NCBI GenBank assembly: GCA_023390985.1
Contig: JAEWBU010000128.1
Location: forward strand, 1-14,422
DNA from: Pseudomonadota bacterium
GTDB lineage: Bacteria > Pseudomonadota > Gammaproteobacteria > Burkholderiales > Burkholderiaceae_C
Direction of reading: 5' to 3'
DNA: 14,422 nucleotides
Each line of letters begins with the position of its first letter. Within the stretch, counting starts at the first letter, position 1. This document shows positions 1 to 6,814 of this stretch, in pieces. The position numbers and the translations under genes were made by a program. The notes under the pieces were generated by a model. The model worked only from the letters and a program-made list of their open reading frames with translations. It had not been told where the DNA came from and made no database searches.

Positions 1-468
1 GGCCACACCCGCGGCGACACGATCGCCTGGGTGGAGGAGGAGAAGGTGCTCTTCTCCGGCGACCTCGTCGAATACAACGCCGGCGTCTACACGGGCGACG
101 CGCAACTGCAGGAATGGCCGGCCGCGCTGGAGGCGCTGCGCGCGCTGAAGGCCGAGGCGCTGGTGCCGGGCCGCGGCGAGGCGATGAAGGGCAACGCGCA
201 GGTGAACAAGGCGCTCGATTACACCAAGCGCTGGGTCGAGATGCTGTTCGCTGCCGCCAAGGAAGCCGCCGCGGGCAAGATGGACCTGAAGGCCGCCATG
301 GCGCACACGCGCAAGAGCATGGACCCGGTGTTCGGCCACGTGTTCATCTACGAGCACTGCCTGCCCTTCGACGTGAGCCGCGCCTACGACGAGGCGAGCG
401 GCATCAAGAATCCGCGCATCTGGACCGCCGAGCGCGACAAGGAGATGTGGGCGGCGCTCCAGGGCTGA
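1..468 (+). CDS. MBL-fold metallohydrolase, C-terminal part (5' end outside window)
   Basis: The reading frame is open from the first base and stops at 466-468, giving the last 155 residues of a metallo-beta-lactamase-fold hydrolase. Visible motifs are GHTRGDT at residues 1-7, matching the third histidine segment of the fold, and the strand VLFSGDLVE, whose Asp normally bridges the two metals. The segment usually reading VPGHG reads VPGRG here (about residues 55-59), so the last metal-ligand His is replaced by Arg. The tail ends with a basic and aromatic region (FGHVFIYEHCLPFDVSRAYDE). The N-terminal HxHxDH motif would lie upstream and cannot be checked. Substrate is unknown; the family includes hydrolases of thioesters, lactones and many other esters. 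A hairpin terminator follows at 504-537. Fold assignment is confident, function is not. Confidence 0.85.
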   Translation, partial: GHTRGDTIAWVEEEKVLFSGDLVEYNAGVYTGDAQLQEWPAALEALRALKAEALVPGRGEAMKGNAQVNKALDYTKRWVEMLFAAAKEAAAGKMDLKAAMAHTRKSMDPVFGHVFIYEHCLPFDVSRAYDEASGIKNPRIWTAERDKEMWAALQG

Positions 469-503
469 GACGGGTCGTGTAGTCGCGTTCCGACCGAGGT
501 CGC

Positions 504-537
504 GCCCACGGCTGACGCTGCGGCTCCGTGGGCTTTC
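504..537 (+). terminator. Probable intrinsic terminator after the MBL-fold gene
   Basis: An 8-bp perfect stem, GCCCACGG (504-511) with CCGTGGGC (526-533), closes a 14-nt loop and is followed by TTTCC. It lies 35 bp after the stop codon of the metallohydrolase. The T tract is short, so termination strength is uncertain. Confidence 0.55.
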
Positions 538-544
538 CTAAGCT

Positions 545-564
545 CTTGGCTCTTTCGAGCCAAG
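545..564 (+). promoter_or_regulatory. Leader hairpin just upstream of the ribosome binding site
   Basis: CTTGGCTC (545-552) pairs perfectly with GAGCCAAG (557-564) across a TTTC tetraloop. The hairpin ends 6 nt before the purine-rich ribosome binding site AGGAGA (571-576) of the GTG-started small protein. It could be a second terminator element for the upstream gene or a mRNA structure affecting translation or stability of the small gene. The structure is seen directly; its role is inferred. Confidence 0.45.
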
Positions 565-582
565 GACGACAGGAGACCACCC

Positions 583-900
583 GTGACTTCCCGCAGTACC
601 TCCCAGCAGCAGCAACCCGCCGGCGACCGCCTCGCGCAACAGCAGCAGATGGCCGGCTCCAACGAGTTCCAGAAGCAGGGCCAGCCGGGCCAGCAGCAGG
701 GCACGCCCGACAAGCCCCAGCAGATGGGCGAAGGCAGCTACGAAGGCTCGCGCGACTACAAGGAGCGCACCGAGCGCTACCTGAAGAACGCCGACGTCGA
801 GGCGGATGCCGAGAAGGCCCGGCCGCGCTCCGAGCAGGAGGCGCGCGAGATGAAGCAGGCCGAGGAAGAGGGCAAGTCCCACTCCAAGGGCGAGCACTGA
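583..900 (+). CDS. Small glutamine-rich, probably disordered hypothetical protein
   Basis: This 105-residue protein starts with GTG at 583, chosen because AGGAGA at 571-576 sits 6 nt upstream. It has no hydrophobic segment and no cysteine. Residues 1-45 are low complexity, with QQQQ (8-11), QQQQ (19-22) and QQQ runs plus many Gly, Pro and Ser. Residues 50-105 are strongly charged (EGSRDYKERTERYLKNADVE, then alternating Glu, Lys and Arg) and could form a single helix. I do not recognise a named family; composition suggests a soluble, intrinsically disordered protein of the sort often linked to stress or desiccation, but that is only inference. Its stop is 4 bp from the stop of the convergent MFS gene. 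Codon use is as GC-rich as its neighbours. Confidence 0.75.
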   Translation: MTSRSTSQQQQPAGDRLAQQQQMAGSNEFQKQGQPGQQQGTPDKPQQMGEGSYEGSRDYKERTERYLKNADVEADAEKARPRSEQEAREMKQAEEEGKSHSKGEH

Positions 901-904
901 GTTT

Positions 905-2047
905 TCAGTCCGGCACGCTGCGCGCCGCGAACAGCGTCGCGCACGCCAGCACGCCCAGCAGCACCGCCATCCCCAGCACGCCGCCCGCCTGCAGCGCGGC
1001 GCCGCTGGCCACCGGGCCGACGGTCGCGCCGACCGTGTAGCCGGTGATCATCGCGGCCGCGCCGCCCGCCGTGGCGCGGCCCTGGAAGGTGTGCGCCACC
1101 TCCACCATGGTCAGCGTGTAGAGCGCGCCGCCCACGCCGCCCCACACCACGCCCACACCCCACAGCAGCCAAGGAAACCGGTCCGCGAAGGCGAATGCCG
1201 CGCTCGAGCCCAGCAGCAGCAGCGCCGCGACCGAGAACACCTTGCGCAGCGCGAAGCGGTCGGCCGCGAGCCCCGCCGGCAGCTGACACAGGAAGCTGCC
1301 CACCCCGATGGCGCCGGCCACGCTGGCCGCGCTGCTGAGGCTGAGGCCTGACGCGGAGGCGTTGGCGGCGCTCACCGAACTCAGGCCCGCCTCGAACACG
1401 CCGCCACTGAACGCGATCAGCACCAGCCACGGAACCGTGCGGATCGCCTCCCAGGTGCCGGCCTGGCGCGAGGACGGCTCGTGCGTCGCGTGCCGCGGGA
1501 TGGCGAGGGCCATCGCGCAGCACAGCGCCACCAGCACCAGGGCCGCCCACAGCACCCGCCGTTCGCCCCAACCCAGCAGGGCGGGCACGAACGGCCCGAG
1601 TGCGAGCGCGGCGCCGAGCGAGGCCTGGTACAGGCTCATCACGCGGCCGCGCTGCTCGGGCGGCGCCTCGCGCGCGAGCAGGGCTTCGGTGGCGTTCCAC
1701 AGCGCGGCGGCACCGATGCCGCCCAGCACCGAAGCGAAGCACCAGGGCACCCAGTGGTCGGTGGTCGCGTAGATCGCCGAGCCGACCAGGTTGAGCAGGC
1801 AGCCGACGCGGTAGGTCCGCACCACGCCCCAGCGCGCCAGGATCGCGGGCACGAAGGGGATGAGCAGGCCGATCATCCCGAACGGGATCATCGCGAACAG
1901 GCCCACCGCGGTGGTGCTGGCGCCGGCGTGCTGCAGGCTGACGGCGAGCACCGGCCCGGTCATCCCGAACGCCATGACGATCAGCGCGGTGGCGGCGGCG
2001 AAGCGCCACACCACGGCCATGCGGCCGCCTTCGATCACGGCGGTCAT
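905..2047 (-). CDS. MFS transporter
   Basis: A 380-residue integral membrane protein with about twelve hydrophobic segments, the usual size for a compact major facilitator superfamily permease. The segment LPAGLAADRFALRKVF, around residues 255-270, resembles the motif A loop (G-x-x-x-D-R-x-x-x-R) between helices 8 and 9. The first-half segment NATEALLAREAPPEQRGRVM, followed by SLYQASLGAALALGPFV, resembles drug- and sugar-type MFS members such as the YcaD group. The substrate cannot be read from sequence. The ATG at 2045-2047 overlaps the TGA of the upstream DUF6279 lipoprotein gene (ATGA, 4 bp), so the two are almost certainly co-transcribed and translationally coupled. Export of a small molecule across the inner membrane is the likely role. 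Confidence 0.88.
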   Translation of the reverse strand: MTAVIEGGRMAVVWRFAAATALIVMAFGMTGPVLAVSLQHAGASTTAVGLFAMIPFGMIGLLIPFVPAILARWGVVRTYRVGCLLNLVGSAIYATTDHWVPWCFASVLGGIGAAALWNATEALLAREAPPEQRGRVMSLYQASLGAALALGPFVPALLGWGERRVLWAALVLVALCCAMALAIPRHATHEPSSRQAGTWEAIRTVPWLVLIAFSGGVFEAGLSSVSAANASASGLSLSSAASVAGAIGVGSFLCQLPAGLAADRFALRKVFSVAALLLLGSSAAFAFADRFPWLLWGVGVVWGGVGGALYTLTMVEVAHTFQGRATAGGAAAMITGYTVGATVGPVASGAALQAGGVLGMAVLLGVLACATLFAARSVPD

Positions 2048-2937
2048 GAAGCGGACGAGAGCTCTTGCAGGTCGCGCTGCCAGCCGCGCAGGCGCTGCGC
2101 GGCATGCTCGCGCTGCGGCGGTGTCGCCGCGTTGTGCACGGCGGCGACGAGGCGGCAGGCGTCCTGCACCACGGCCTGCTGGTAGGCGCGGCGGACCGGA
2201 TCGGGCGACGCGGTGAAGCGCTCCATCAGTCCGCGCAGTTCCTTGCGCGCTTCATCCAGTGGGACCGCCTGCGTGGTCAGGCGCTGCAGCAGCGCCAGCG
2301 TCTCCTGCTGGCGGCGCTTGCGCTCGGCCAGCACCTCGGCGGCGGGGAAGGGCGTCGCTTCCAGCTGCCTGCGGATGGCCGCGCGCTGGGCTTCCGAAAC
2401 GCTGCCGTACAGCGTGTCCATGCGCTCGGCGATCAGCTTGATGCGGCGGTCCATCTGCTCGGCGGGCGTCGGGCGGATCCAGTCCTTCTCGAAGTCTCGG
2501 TTGTTGCGCGCGTACTTGCGCTCCAGGTGCTTCAGGTTGTCGGGCGTGAGCGTGAGCGCGTTGCTGACGATGGCCGGCTCGGCGCGGTCGCGCAGGGCGA
2601 TGTAGCGCTCGCGGATCTCGGGCTCGAAGGCGCAGGCCTGGGCCGGCGTGATGTCCTGCGGCGCCAGGCGTTCCATGCGCTGCAGCACCGCGATCACCCG
2701 CGGCAGCTCGGCGCCGCGGTGCCACGCGTGCAGCCGCTGCAGGTCCTCGCGCAGGCGCTGCGACTGCCCGCCCTCCAGGCCGAGGTAGCCGTCGAGCCAC
2801 CAGTACGCGACTTCCGGCAGCGCGGCATAGCCCAGCTTGACCGTGCTGCAGGCGGACAGCGCCATGCTGAGGCTGAGCAGCCCGATAATCCGGAGGACGC
2901 GCGGCGCGTGGCGCGCGATGCGAAAAGGGAAAGACAT
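2044..2937 (-). CDS. DUF6279-family outer-membrane-type lipoprotein
   Basis: A 297-residue protein when started at the ATG at 2937. The N-terminus has basic residues, a hydrophobic stretch and a lipobox LSAC with Cys30, followed by Ser31, which predicts lipidation and sorting to the outer membrane. The mature start CSTVKLGYAALPEVAYWWLD and the following LGLEGGQSQRLREDLQRLHA match my memory of DUF6279 lipoproteins; the rest is a long, mostly helical charged protein. Function of the family is not established. The start is uncertain: no Shine-Dalgarno is visible before 2937, and in-frame ATGs exist at 2958 and 2961. With 2937, its ATG and the glmU ATG share CATG. It precedes the MFS gene with an ATGA overlap. 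Confidence 0.82.
   Translation of the reverse strand: MSFPFRIARHAPRVLRIIGLLSLSMALSACSTVKLGYAALPEVAYWWLDGYLGLEGGQSQRLREDLQRLHAWHRGAELPRVIAVLQRMERLAPQDITPAQACAFEPEIRERYIALRDRAEPAIVSNALTLTPDNLKHLERKYARNNRDFEKDWIRPTPAEQMDRRIKLIAERMDTLYGSVSEAQRAAIRRQLEATPFPAAEVLAERKRRQQETLALLQRLTTQAVPLDEARKELRGLMERFTASPDPVRRAYQQAVVQDACRLVAAVHNAATPPQREHAAQRLRGWQRDLQELSSAS
2884..2889 (+). promoter_or_regulatory. Possible -10 element for glmU inside the lipoprotein gene
   Basis: GATAAT lies 46 nt before the glmU ATG in otherwise GC-rich DNA. I see no good -35 at 16-18 bp upstream. Because the divergent gene starts at the same place as glmU, any glmU promoter has to lie within the lipoprotein coding region, which makes this the best candidate. 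Confidence 0.25.
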
Positions 2938-4321
2938 GACAGCAGTGGACGTGGTCATCATGGCCGCCGGCAAGGGCACGCGCATGAAAAGCCGACGCCC
3001 CAAAGTGTTGCATCGTTTGGCCGGCCGTGCGCTGGTCGACCATGTGATCGAGTGTGCGCGGCAATTGCAGGCGCGCAGGACCATCCTGATCACCGGCCAC
3101 GGCGCCGATGAGGTGGAAGCCGCAGTCGGCGAGCATTTCGCCGATGCCGTGTTCGTTCGGCAGGAGCCGCAGCTGGGCACCGGCCACGCCGTGCAGCAGG
3201 CCGTGCCGGAACTGCCCGACGACGGCATCGCGCTGATCCTCAACGGCGACGTGCCGCTCATCCGTCCGGAGACGCTGCAGCCTCTGGTGCAGGCCTGCGG
3301 CGGCGAGCGCCTGGCGCTCCTGAGCGTCGAGATGCCCGACCCGACGGGCTACGGCCGCATCGTGCGCGACGGCGAGCACGTGCGGGCCATCGTGGAGCAC
3401 AAGGACGCCGACGAGCGCCAGCGCGGCATCCGCGAGGTCTACACCGGCTTCATGGCCGTGCCCAACGCGCTGCTCAAGCGCTGGCTGGCGCGCCTGACCA
3501 ACGACAACGCCCAGGGCGAGTACTACCTGACCGACGTGGTCAAGCACGCGGTGGCCGACAAGGTCGACGTCGTCGCCATCGAGTGCGGCGACCGCCTGCA
3601 GGTGGAAGGCGTCAACAGCCCGCTGCAGCTGGCCGAGCTGGAGCGCGCCTGGCAGCTGCGCAACGCGCAGGCGCTGATGGAGCGCGGCGTGCGGCTGGCC
3701 GACCCGGCCCGCCTGGACGTCCGCGGCACGCTGCAGTGCGGCCAGGACGTGGAGATCGACGTCAACTGCGTGTTCGAGGGCCGCGTGGTCATCGGCGACG
3801 GCGCCCGCATCGGGCCCAACTGCGTGATCGCCAACGCGACCATCGGCGCCGGCGCGCTGCTGCAGGCCTTCACCCACATCCAGGGCGAGAAGGCGGGCGC
3901 GGAAGTCGGCGAGAGAGCGGAGATCGGCCCGTTCGCGCGGCTTCGGCCGGGCGCGCGGCTTGGCGCCGAGGTGCACATCGGCAACTTCGTCGAGGTCAAG
4001 AACTCCACGCTGGCGCGCGGCGCCAAGGCCAACCACCTGGCCTACCTGGGCGACGCCCAGGTGGGCGAGCGGGTCAACTACGGCGCGGGCTCCATCACGG
4101 CCAACTACGACGGCGCCAACAAGCACCGCACCGTGATCGAGGACGACGTGCACGTCGGCAGCAACTGCGTGCTGGTGGCGCCGGTGCGCATCGGCAAGGG
4201 CGGCACCGTGGGCGCGGGGTCCACCATCACCAAGGACACCGAGCCGGGCGTGCTCTCGATCGCCCGGGGCAAGCAGGTCGCCCTCAGCGGCTGGGCGCGC
4301 CCGAAGAAGGCGCCGAAGTAA
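2936..4321 (+). CDS. glmU: Bifunctional UDP-GlcNAc pyrophosphorylase / glucosamine-1-phosphate acetyltransferase
   Basis: A 461-residue GlmU, close to the roughly 456 of E. coli. It acetylates glucosamine-1-phosphate with acetyl-CoA and then uridylylates GlcNAc-1-P to UDP-GlcNAc, feeding peptidoglycan and LPS synthesis in the cytosol. The N-terminal pyrophosphorylase domain shows AAGKGTRM (10-17) with PKVLH (22-26), LGTGHA (80-85), NGDVPL (103-108, Asp105 for magnesium) and EGVNSP (224-229). From about 255 the hexapeptide repeats form a left-handed beta helix, with IGPFARLRPGA (330-340), the catalytic His in KANHLAYLGD (His367) and NYGAGSITANYDG (381-393). The ATG at 2936 was chosen because MTAVDVVIMAAGKG matches family starts and AAGGGA lies 5 nt upstream; the frame itself is open further upstream. 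The last 38 bp overlap the convergent Lrp-type gene. Confidence 0.98.
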   Translation: MTAVDVVIMAAGKGTRMKSRRPKVLHRLAGRALVDHVIECARQLQARRTILITGHGADEVEAAVGEHFADAVFVRQEPQLGTGHAVQQAVPELPDDGIALILNGDVPLIRPETLQPLVQACGGERLALLSVEMPDPTGYGRIVRDGEHVRAIVEHKDADERQRGIREVYTGFMAVPNALLKRWLARLTNDNAQGEYYLTDVVKHAVADKVDVVAIECGDRLQVEGVNSPLQLAELERAWQLRNAQALMERGVRLADPARLDVRGTLQCGQDVEIDVNCVFEGRVVIGDGARIGPNCVIANATIGAGALLQAFTHIQGEKAGAEVGERAEIGPFARLRPGARLGAEVHIGNFVEVKNSTLARGAKANHLAYLGDAQVGERVNYGAGSITANYDGANKHRTVIEDDVHVGSNCVLVAPVRIGKGGTVGAGSTITKDTEPGVLSIARGKQVALSGWARPKKAPK

Positions 4322-4820
4322 CGCCTCCGCGGGCCGGTTTGGGCAGCGCCACGCGCGAGCCGAACTTGGCCCGCTTCACCGCGAAGAAGGCCTTGACGTT
4401 GCGCACGTTGGCGTCGGCCGTGAACAGGCGCTGCGCCACCGCCAGGTAGCCGGGCATGTCGGCCGCCAGCACCACCAGCATGAAGTCGGGCCCCGGCGAG
4501 ACGCGGTAGCACTGCTGCACGGCCGCGTCGGCCACCACCCTGGCCTCGAACGCTTCCATCGCCTCGTTGTCCTGGCGATCCAGCGTGATCTCCACGATCG
4601 CCTCCAGCCCGGCGCCCGCGATGGCGGCCAGCCGGTCGCGGCTGAGGATGGCCACCTGGCGCTCGATGAACCCCGCTTCCACCAGCCGCTTGACCCGCCT
4701 CAGGCAGGTCGGCGGGGAAACGTGGACCCGGGCGGCCAGGTCCTGGTTGGTCAGGGAGGCGTCTTCCTGCAGCTGGCCCAAGAGAGCTATGTCCAGGGCG
4801 TCGAGGAATTCTTCTTCCAT
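4284..4820 (-). CDS. Lrp/AsnC-family transcriptional regulator
   Basis: A 178-residue regulator. Residues 6-50 form the winged helix-turn-helix: LDALDIALLGQLQEDASLTN, then QDLAARVHVSPPTCLRRVKR, LVEAGFIER, very close to the Lrp/AsnC consensus. Residues 70-150 form the RAM ligand-binding domain, with VEITLDRQ, VQQCYRVSPGPDFMLVVLA and the closing strand NVKAFFAVKRAKF. Family members form dimers or octamers that respond to amino acids. It is about 20 residues longer than usual; the extra Pro/Ser/Gly-rich tail (158-178) is encoded opposite the end of glmU, with a 38-bp convergent overlap. It is divergent from glmS across 131 bp, so autoregulation and control of glmS are plausible but unproven. No Shine-Dalgarno is visible; tandem CAAATAC repeats abut the ATG. 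Confidence 0.93.
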   Translation of the reverse strand: MEEEFLDALDIALLGQLQEDASLTNQDLAARVHVSPPTCLRRVKRLVEAGFIERQVAILSRDRLAAIAGAGLEAIVEITLDRQDNEAMEAFEARVVADAAVQQCYRVSPGPDFMLVVLAADMPGYLAVAQRLFTADANVRNVKAFFAVKRAKFGSRVALPKPARGGVTSAPSSGAPSR

Positions 4821-4834
4821 GTATTTGGTATTTG
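4821..4834 (-). repeat. Tandem CAAATAC repeat abutting the Lrp-type start codon
   Basis: Reading on the minus strand, CAAATAC occurs twice head to tail and is followed directly by ATG. It occupies the place where a Shine-Dalgarno sequence would be. It could be part of an operator, or chance in an AT-rich patch. Confidence 0.45.
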
Positions 4835-4937
4835 TGAAACTGGATTTCTCGTGAATGCAGTGGCGGAATAATATTGCATAGTTGATGGAATTGAGAAGAC
4901 TTATTTCCTGAGACGGCGCATACAGTGCCCAGCCAGC

Positions 4938-4943
4938 AAGGAG
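4938..4943 (+). promoter_or_regulatory. Ribosome binding site of glmS
   Basis: AAGGAG stands 8 nt before the ATG at 4952. It fixes that start over the in-frame GTG at 4925, which would hide the essential N-terminal Cys behind nine extra residues. Confidence 0.85.
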
Positions 4944-4951
4944 CCAACCAA

Positions 4952-6802
4952 ATGTGTGGAATCGTCGGCGCGGTCTCGACCCGCAACATCGTCCCCGTCC
5001 TCGTCCAGGGCCTGCAGCGCCTGGAATACCGCGGCTACGACTCGTGCGGGGTCGCGGTCTATGACCAGGGCCTGCGCCGCGCGCGCAGCACCTCGCGCGT
5101 CGCCGAGCTGCTGACCCAGGTCGACCGCGAGGCGATCGAGGGCTCGACCGGCATCGCCCACACCCGCTGGGCCACCCACGGCGCCCCTGCCGTGCACAAC
5201 GCCCACCCGCACTTCAGCCACGGCCCGGGCGAGGGCGCCGCCGAGCGCCCCGGCCGCGTCGCCCTGGTGCACAACGGCATCATCGAGAACCACGACGAGC
5301 TGCGTGCCCAGCTCAAGGCCAAGGGCTACCAGTTCCTGAGCCAGACCGACACCGAGGTGATCTGCCACCTGGTGGACAGCCTCTACGAAGGCGACCTGTT
5401 CGAGGCCGTGAAGGCCGCCATCAAACGCCTGCACGGCGCCTACGCCATCGCGGTGTTCTGCAAGGACGAGCCGCTGCGCGTGGTCGGCGCGCGCGCCGGC
5501 TCGCCGCTGATCCTGGGCGTGGGCAAGGAGGGCGGCGAGAACTTCCTGGCCAGCGACGCGATGGCGCTGGCCGGCGTCACCGACCAGATCGTCTACCTGG
5601 AAGAGGGCGACGTGGTCGACGTGCAGCTGGGCAAGTACTGGGTGGAGGACCGCTCGTACAAGCCGGTGACGCGACCGGTCAAAACGGTGCAGGCGCACAG
5701 CGGAGCGGCGGAGCTGGGCCCGTACCGCCACTACATGCAGAAGGAGATCTTCGAGCAGCCGCGCGCCATCGCCGACACGCTGGAAGGCGTGCAGGCCGTG
5801 GTGCCGGAGCTGTTCGGCGACGGCGCGTACTCCGTCTTCAAGGAGATCGACTCGGTGCTGATCCTGGCCTGCGGCACCAGCTACTACAGCGGCTGCACGG
5901 CCAAGTACTGGCTGGAAGGCATCGCGAAGATCCCGACGCAGGTGGAGATCGCCAGTGAATACCGCTACCGCGACTCGGTGCCCAACCCGCGCACCCTGGT
6001 GGTCACCATCAGCCAGTCGGGCGAAACCGCCGACACGCTGGCCGCGCTGCGCCATGCACGTGAGCTGGGCATGGAGCACACGCTGACCGTCTGCAACGTC
6101 TCCACCTCGGCCATGGTGCGCGAATGCAAGCTGGCCTACATCACGCGAGCCGGCGCCGAGATCGGCGTGGCCTCGACGAAGGCCTTCACCACCCAGCTGG
6201 CGGGCCTGTTCCTGCTGACGCTGGCGCTGGCGTCGGTGAAGGGCCGCATGACCGAGTCGCAGGAGGCCGCGCACCTGAAGGCGATGCGCCACCTGCCGGC
6301 CGCGCTGTCGGCGGTGCTGGCGCTGGAGCCGCAGATCATCGGCTGGGCCGAGCAGTTCGCGGGCAAGGAGAACGCGCTGTTCCTGGGTCGCGGGCTGCAC
6401 TACCCGATCGCCCTGGAAGGCGCGCTCAAGCTCAAGGAGATCACCTACATCCACGCCGAGGCCTACGCCGCCGGGGAGCTCAAGCACGGCCCGCTGGCGC
6501 TGGTGACGAGCCAGATGCCCGTGGTGACGGTGGCGCCGAACGACGCGCTGCTGGAGAAGCTCAAGAGCAACATGCAGGAAGTGCGCGCCCGCGGCGGCGT
6601 GCTCTACGTGCTGGCCGACGGCGACACGCGCATCGAGAGCGAGGAGGGCATCCACGTCATCCGCATGCCCGAGCACTACGGCCCGCTCAGCCCGCTGCTG
6701 CACGTGGTGCCGCTGCAGCTGCTGGCGTACCACACGGCTTGCGCTCGCGGGACCGACGTGGACAAGCCGCGCAACCTCGCCAAGAGCGTGACGGTCGAGT
6801 AG
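4952..6802 (+). CDS. glmS: Glutamine-fructose-6-phosphate aminotransferase (isomerizing)
   Basis: A 616-residue GlmS (E. coli 609). It converts fructose-6-phosphate and glutamine to glucosamine-6-phosphate, the committed step of cytosolic amino-sugar synthesis. The start MCGIVGAV exposes Cys2, the class II glutamine amidotransferase nucleophile, after Met removal; EYRGYDSCG, HTRWATHG and HNGIIENH are further glutaminase-domain motifs (about 1-240). Two SIS domains follow, with ACGTSYYSG (about 306-314), ISQSGETADT (about 353-362) and EAYAAGELKHG, and the C-terminus DKPRNLAKSVTVE is the canonical closing segment. I see no glmS ribozyme; the leader is too short and the element belongs to Firmicutes. 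With glmU it brackets the Lrp-type gene. The BLUF gene starts 12 bp after its stop. Confidence 0.98.
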   Translation: MCGIVGAVSTRNIVPVLVQGLQRLEYRGYDSCGVAVYDQGLRRARSTSRVAELLTQVDREAIEGSTGIAHTRWATHGAPAVHNAHPHFSHGPGEGAAERPGRVALVHNGIIENHDELRAQLKAKGYQFLSQTDTEVICHLVDSLYEGDLFEAVKAAIKRLHGAYAIAVFCKDEPLRVVGARAGSPLILGVGKEGGENFLASDAMALAGVTDQIVYLEEGDVVDVQLGKYWVEDRSYKPVTRPVKTVQAHSGAAELGPYRHYMQKEIFEQPRAIADTLEGVQAVVPELFGDGAYSVFKEIDSVLILACGTSYYSGCTAKYWLEGIAKIPTQVEIASEYRYRDSVPNPRTLVVTISQSGETADTLAALRHARELGMEHTLTVCNVSTSAMVRECKLAYITRAGAEIGVASTKAFTTQLAGLFLLTLALASVKGRMTESQEAAHLKAMRHLPAALSAVLALEPQIIGWAEQFAGKENALFLGRGLHYPIALEGALKLKEITYIHAEAYAAGELKHGPLALVTSQMPVVTVAPNDALLEKLKSNMQEVRARGGVLYVLADGDTRIESEEGIHVIRMPEHYGPLSPLLHVVPLQLLAYHTACARGTDVDKPRNLAKSVTVE

Positions 6803-6814
6803 GACCGTCCCTGC

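Larger units (their letters stand above)
4821..4951. promoter_or_regulatory. Divergent intergenic region between the Lrp-type gene and glmS
   Basis: These 131 bp are clearly more AT-rich than anything else in the window and must hold both promoters. For the Lrp-type gene, minus-strand TATTAT (plus 4868-4873) with TTCTCA 18 bp upstream (plus 4892-4897) is a weak candidate. For glmS, TTGCAT (4874-4879) with GACTTA (4898-4903) at 18 bp is also weak. ATGCA (4855-4859) and TGCAT (4875-4879) form an inverted repeat centred 20 bp apart, which could suit a dimeric regulator. None of these is strong alone. Confidence 0.5.

Noticed and set aside
2938..3261. N-terminal extension of the lipoprotein frame up to 405 residues
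   Set aside because: It is antisense to glmU, and it would bury the signal peptide and lipobox more than 130 residues from the start.
4925..4951. In-frame GTG start giving glmS nine extra residues
   Set aside because: GlmS needs Cys at position 2 as its nucleophile, and AAGGAG is correctly spaced from the ATG at 4952.
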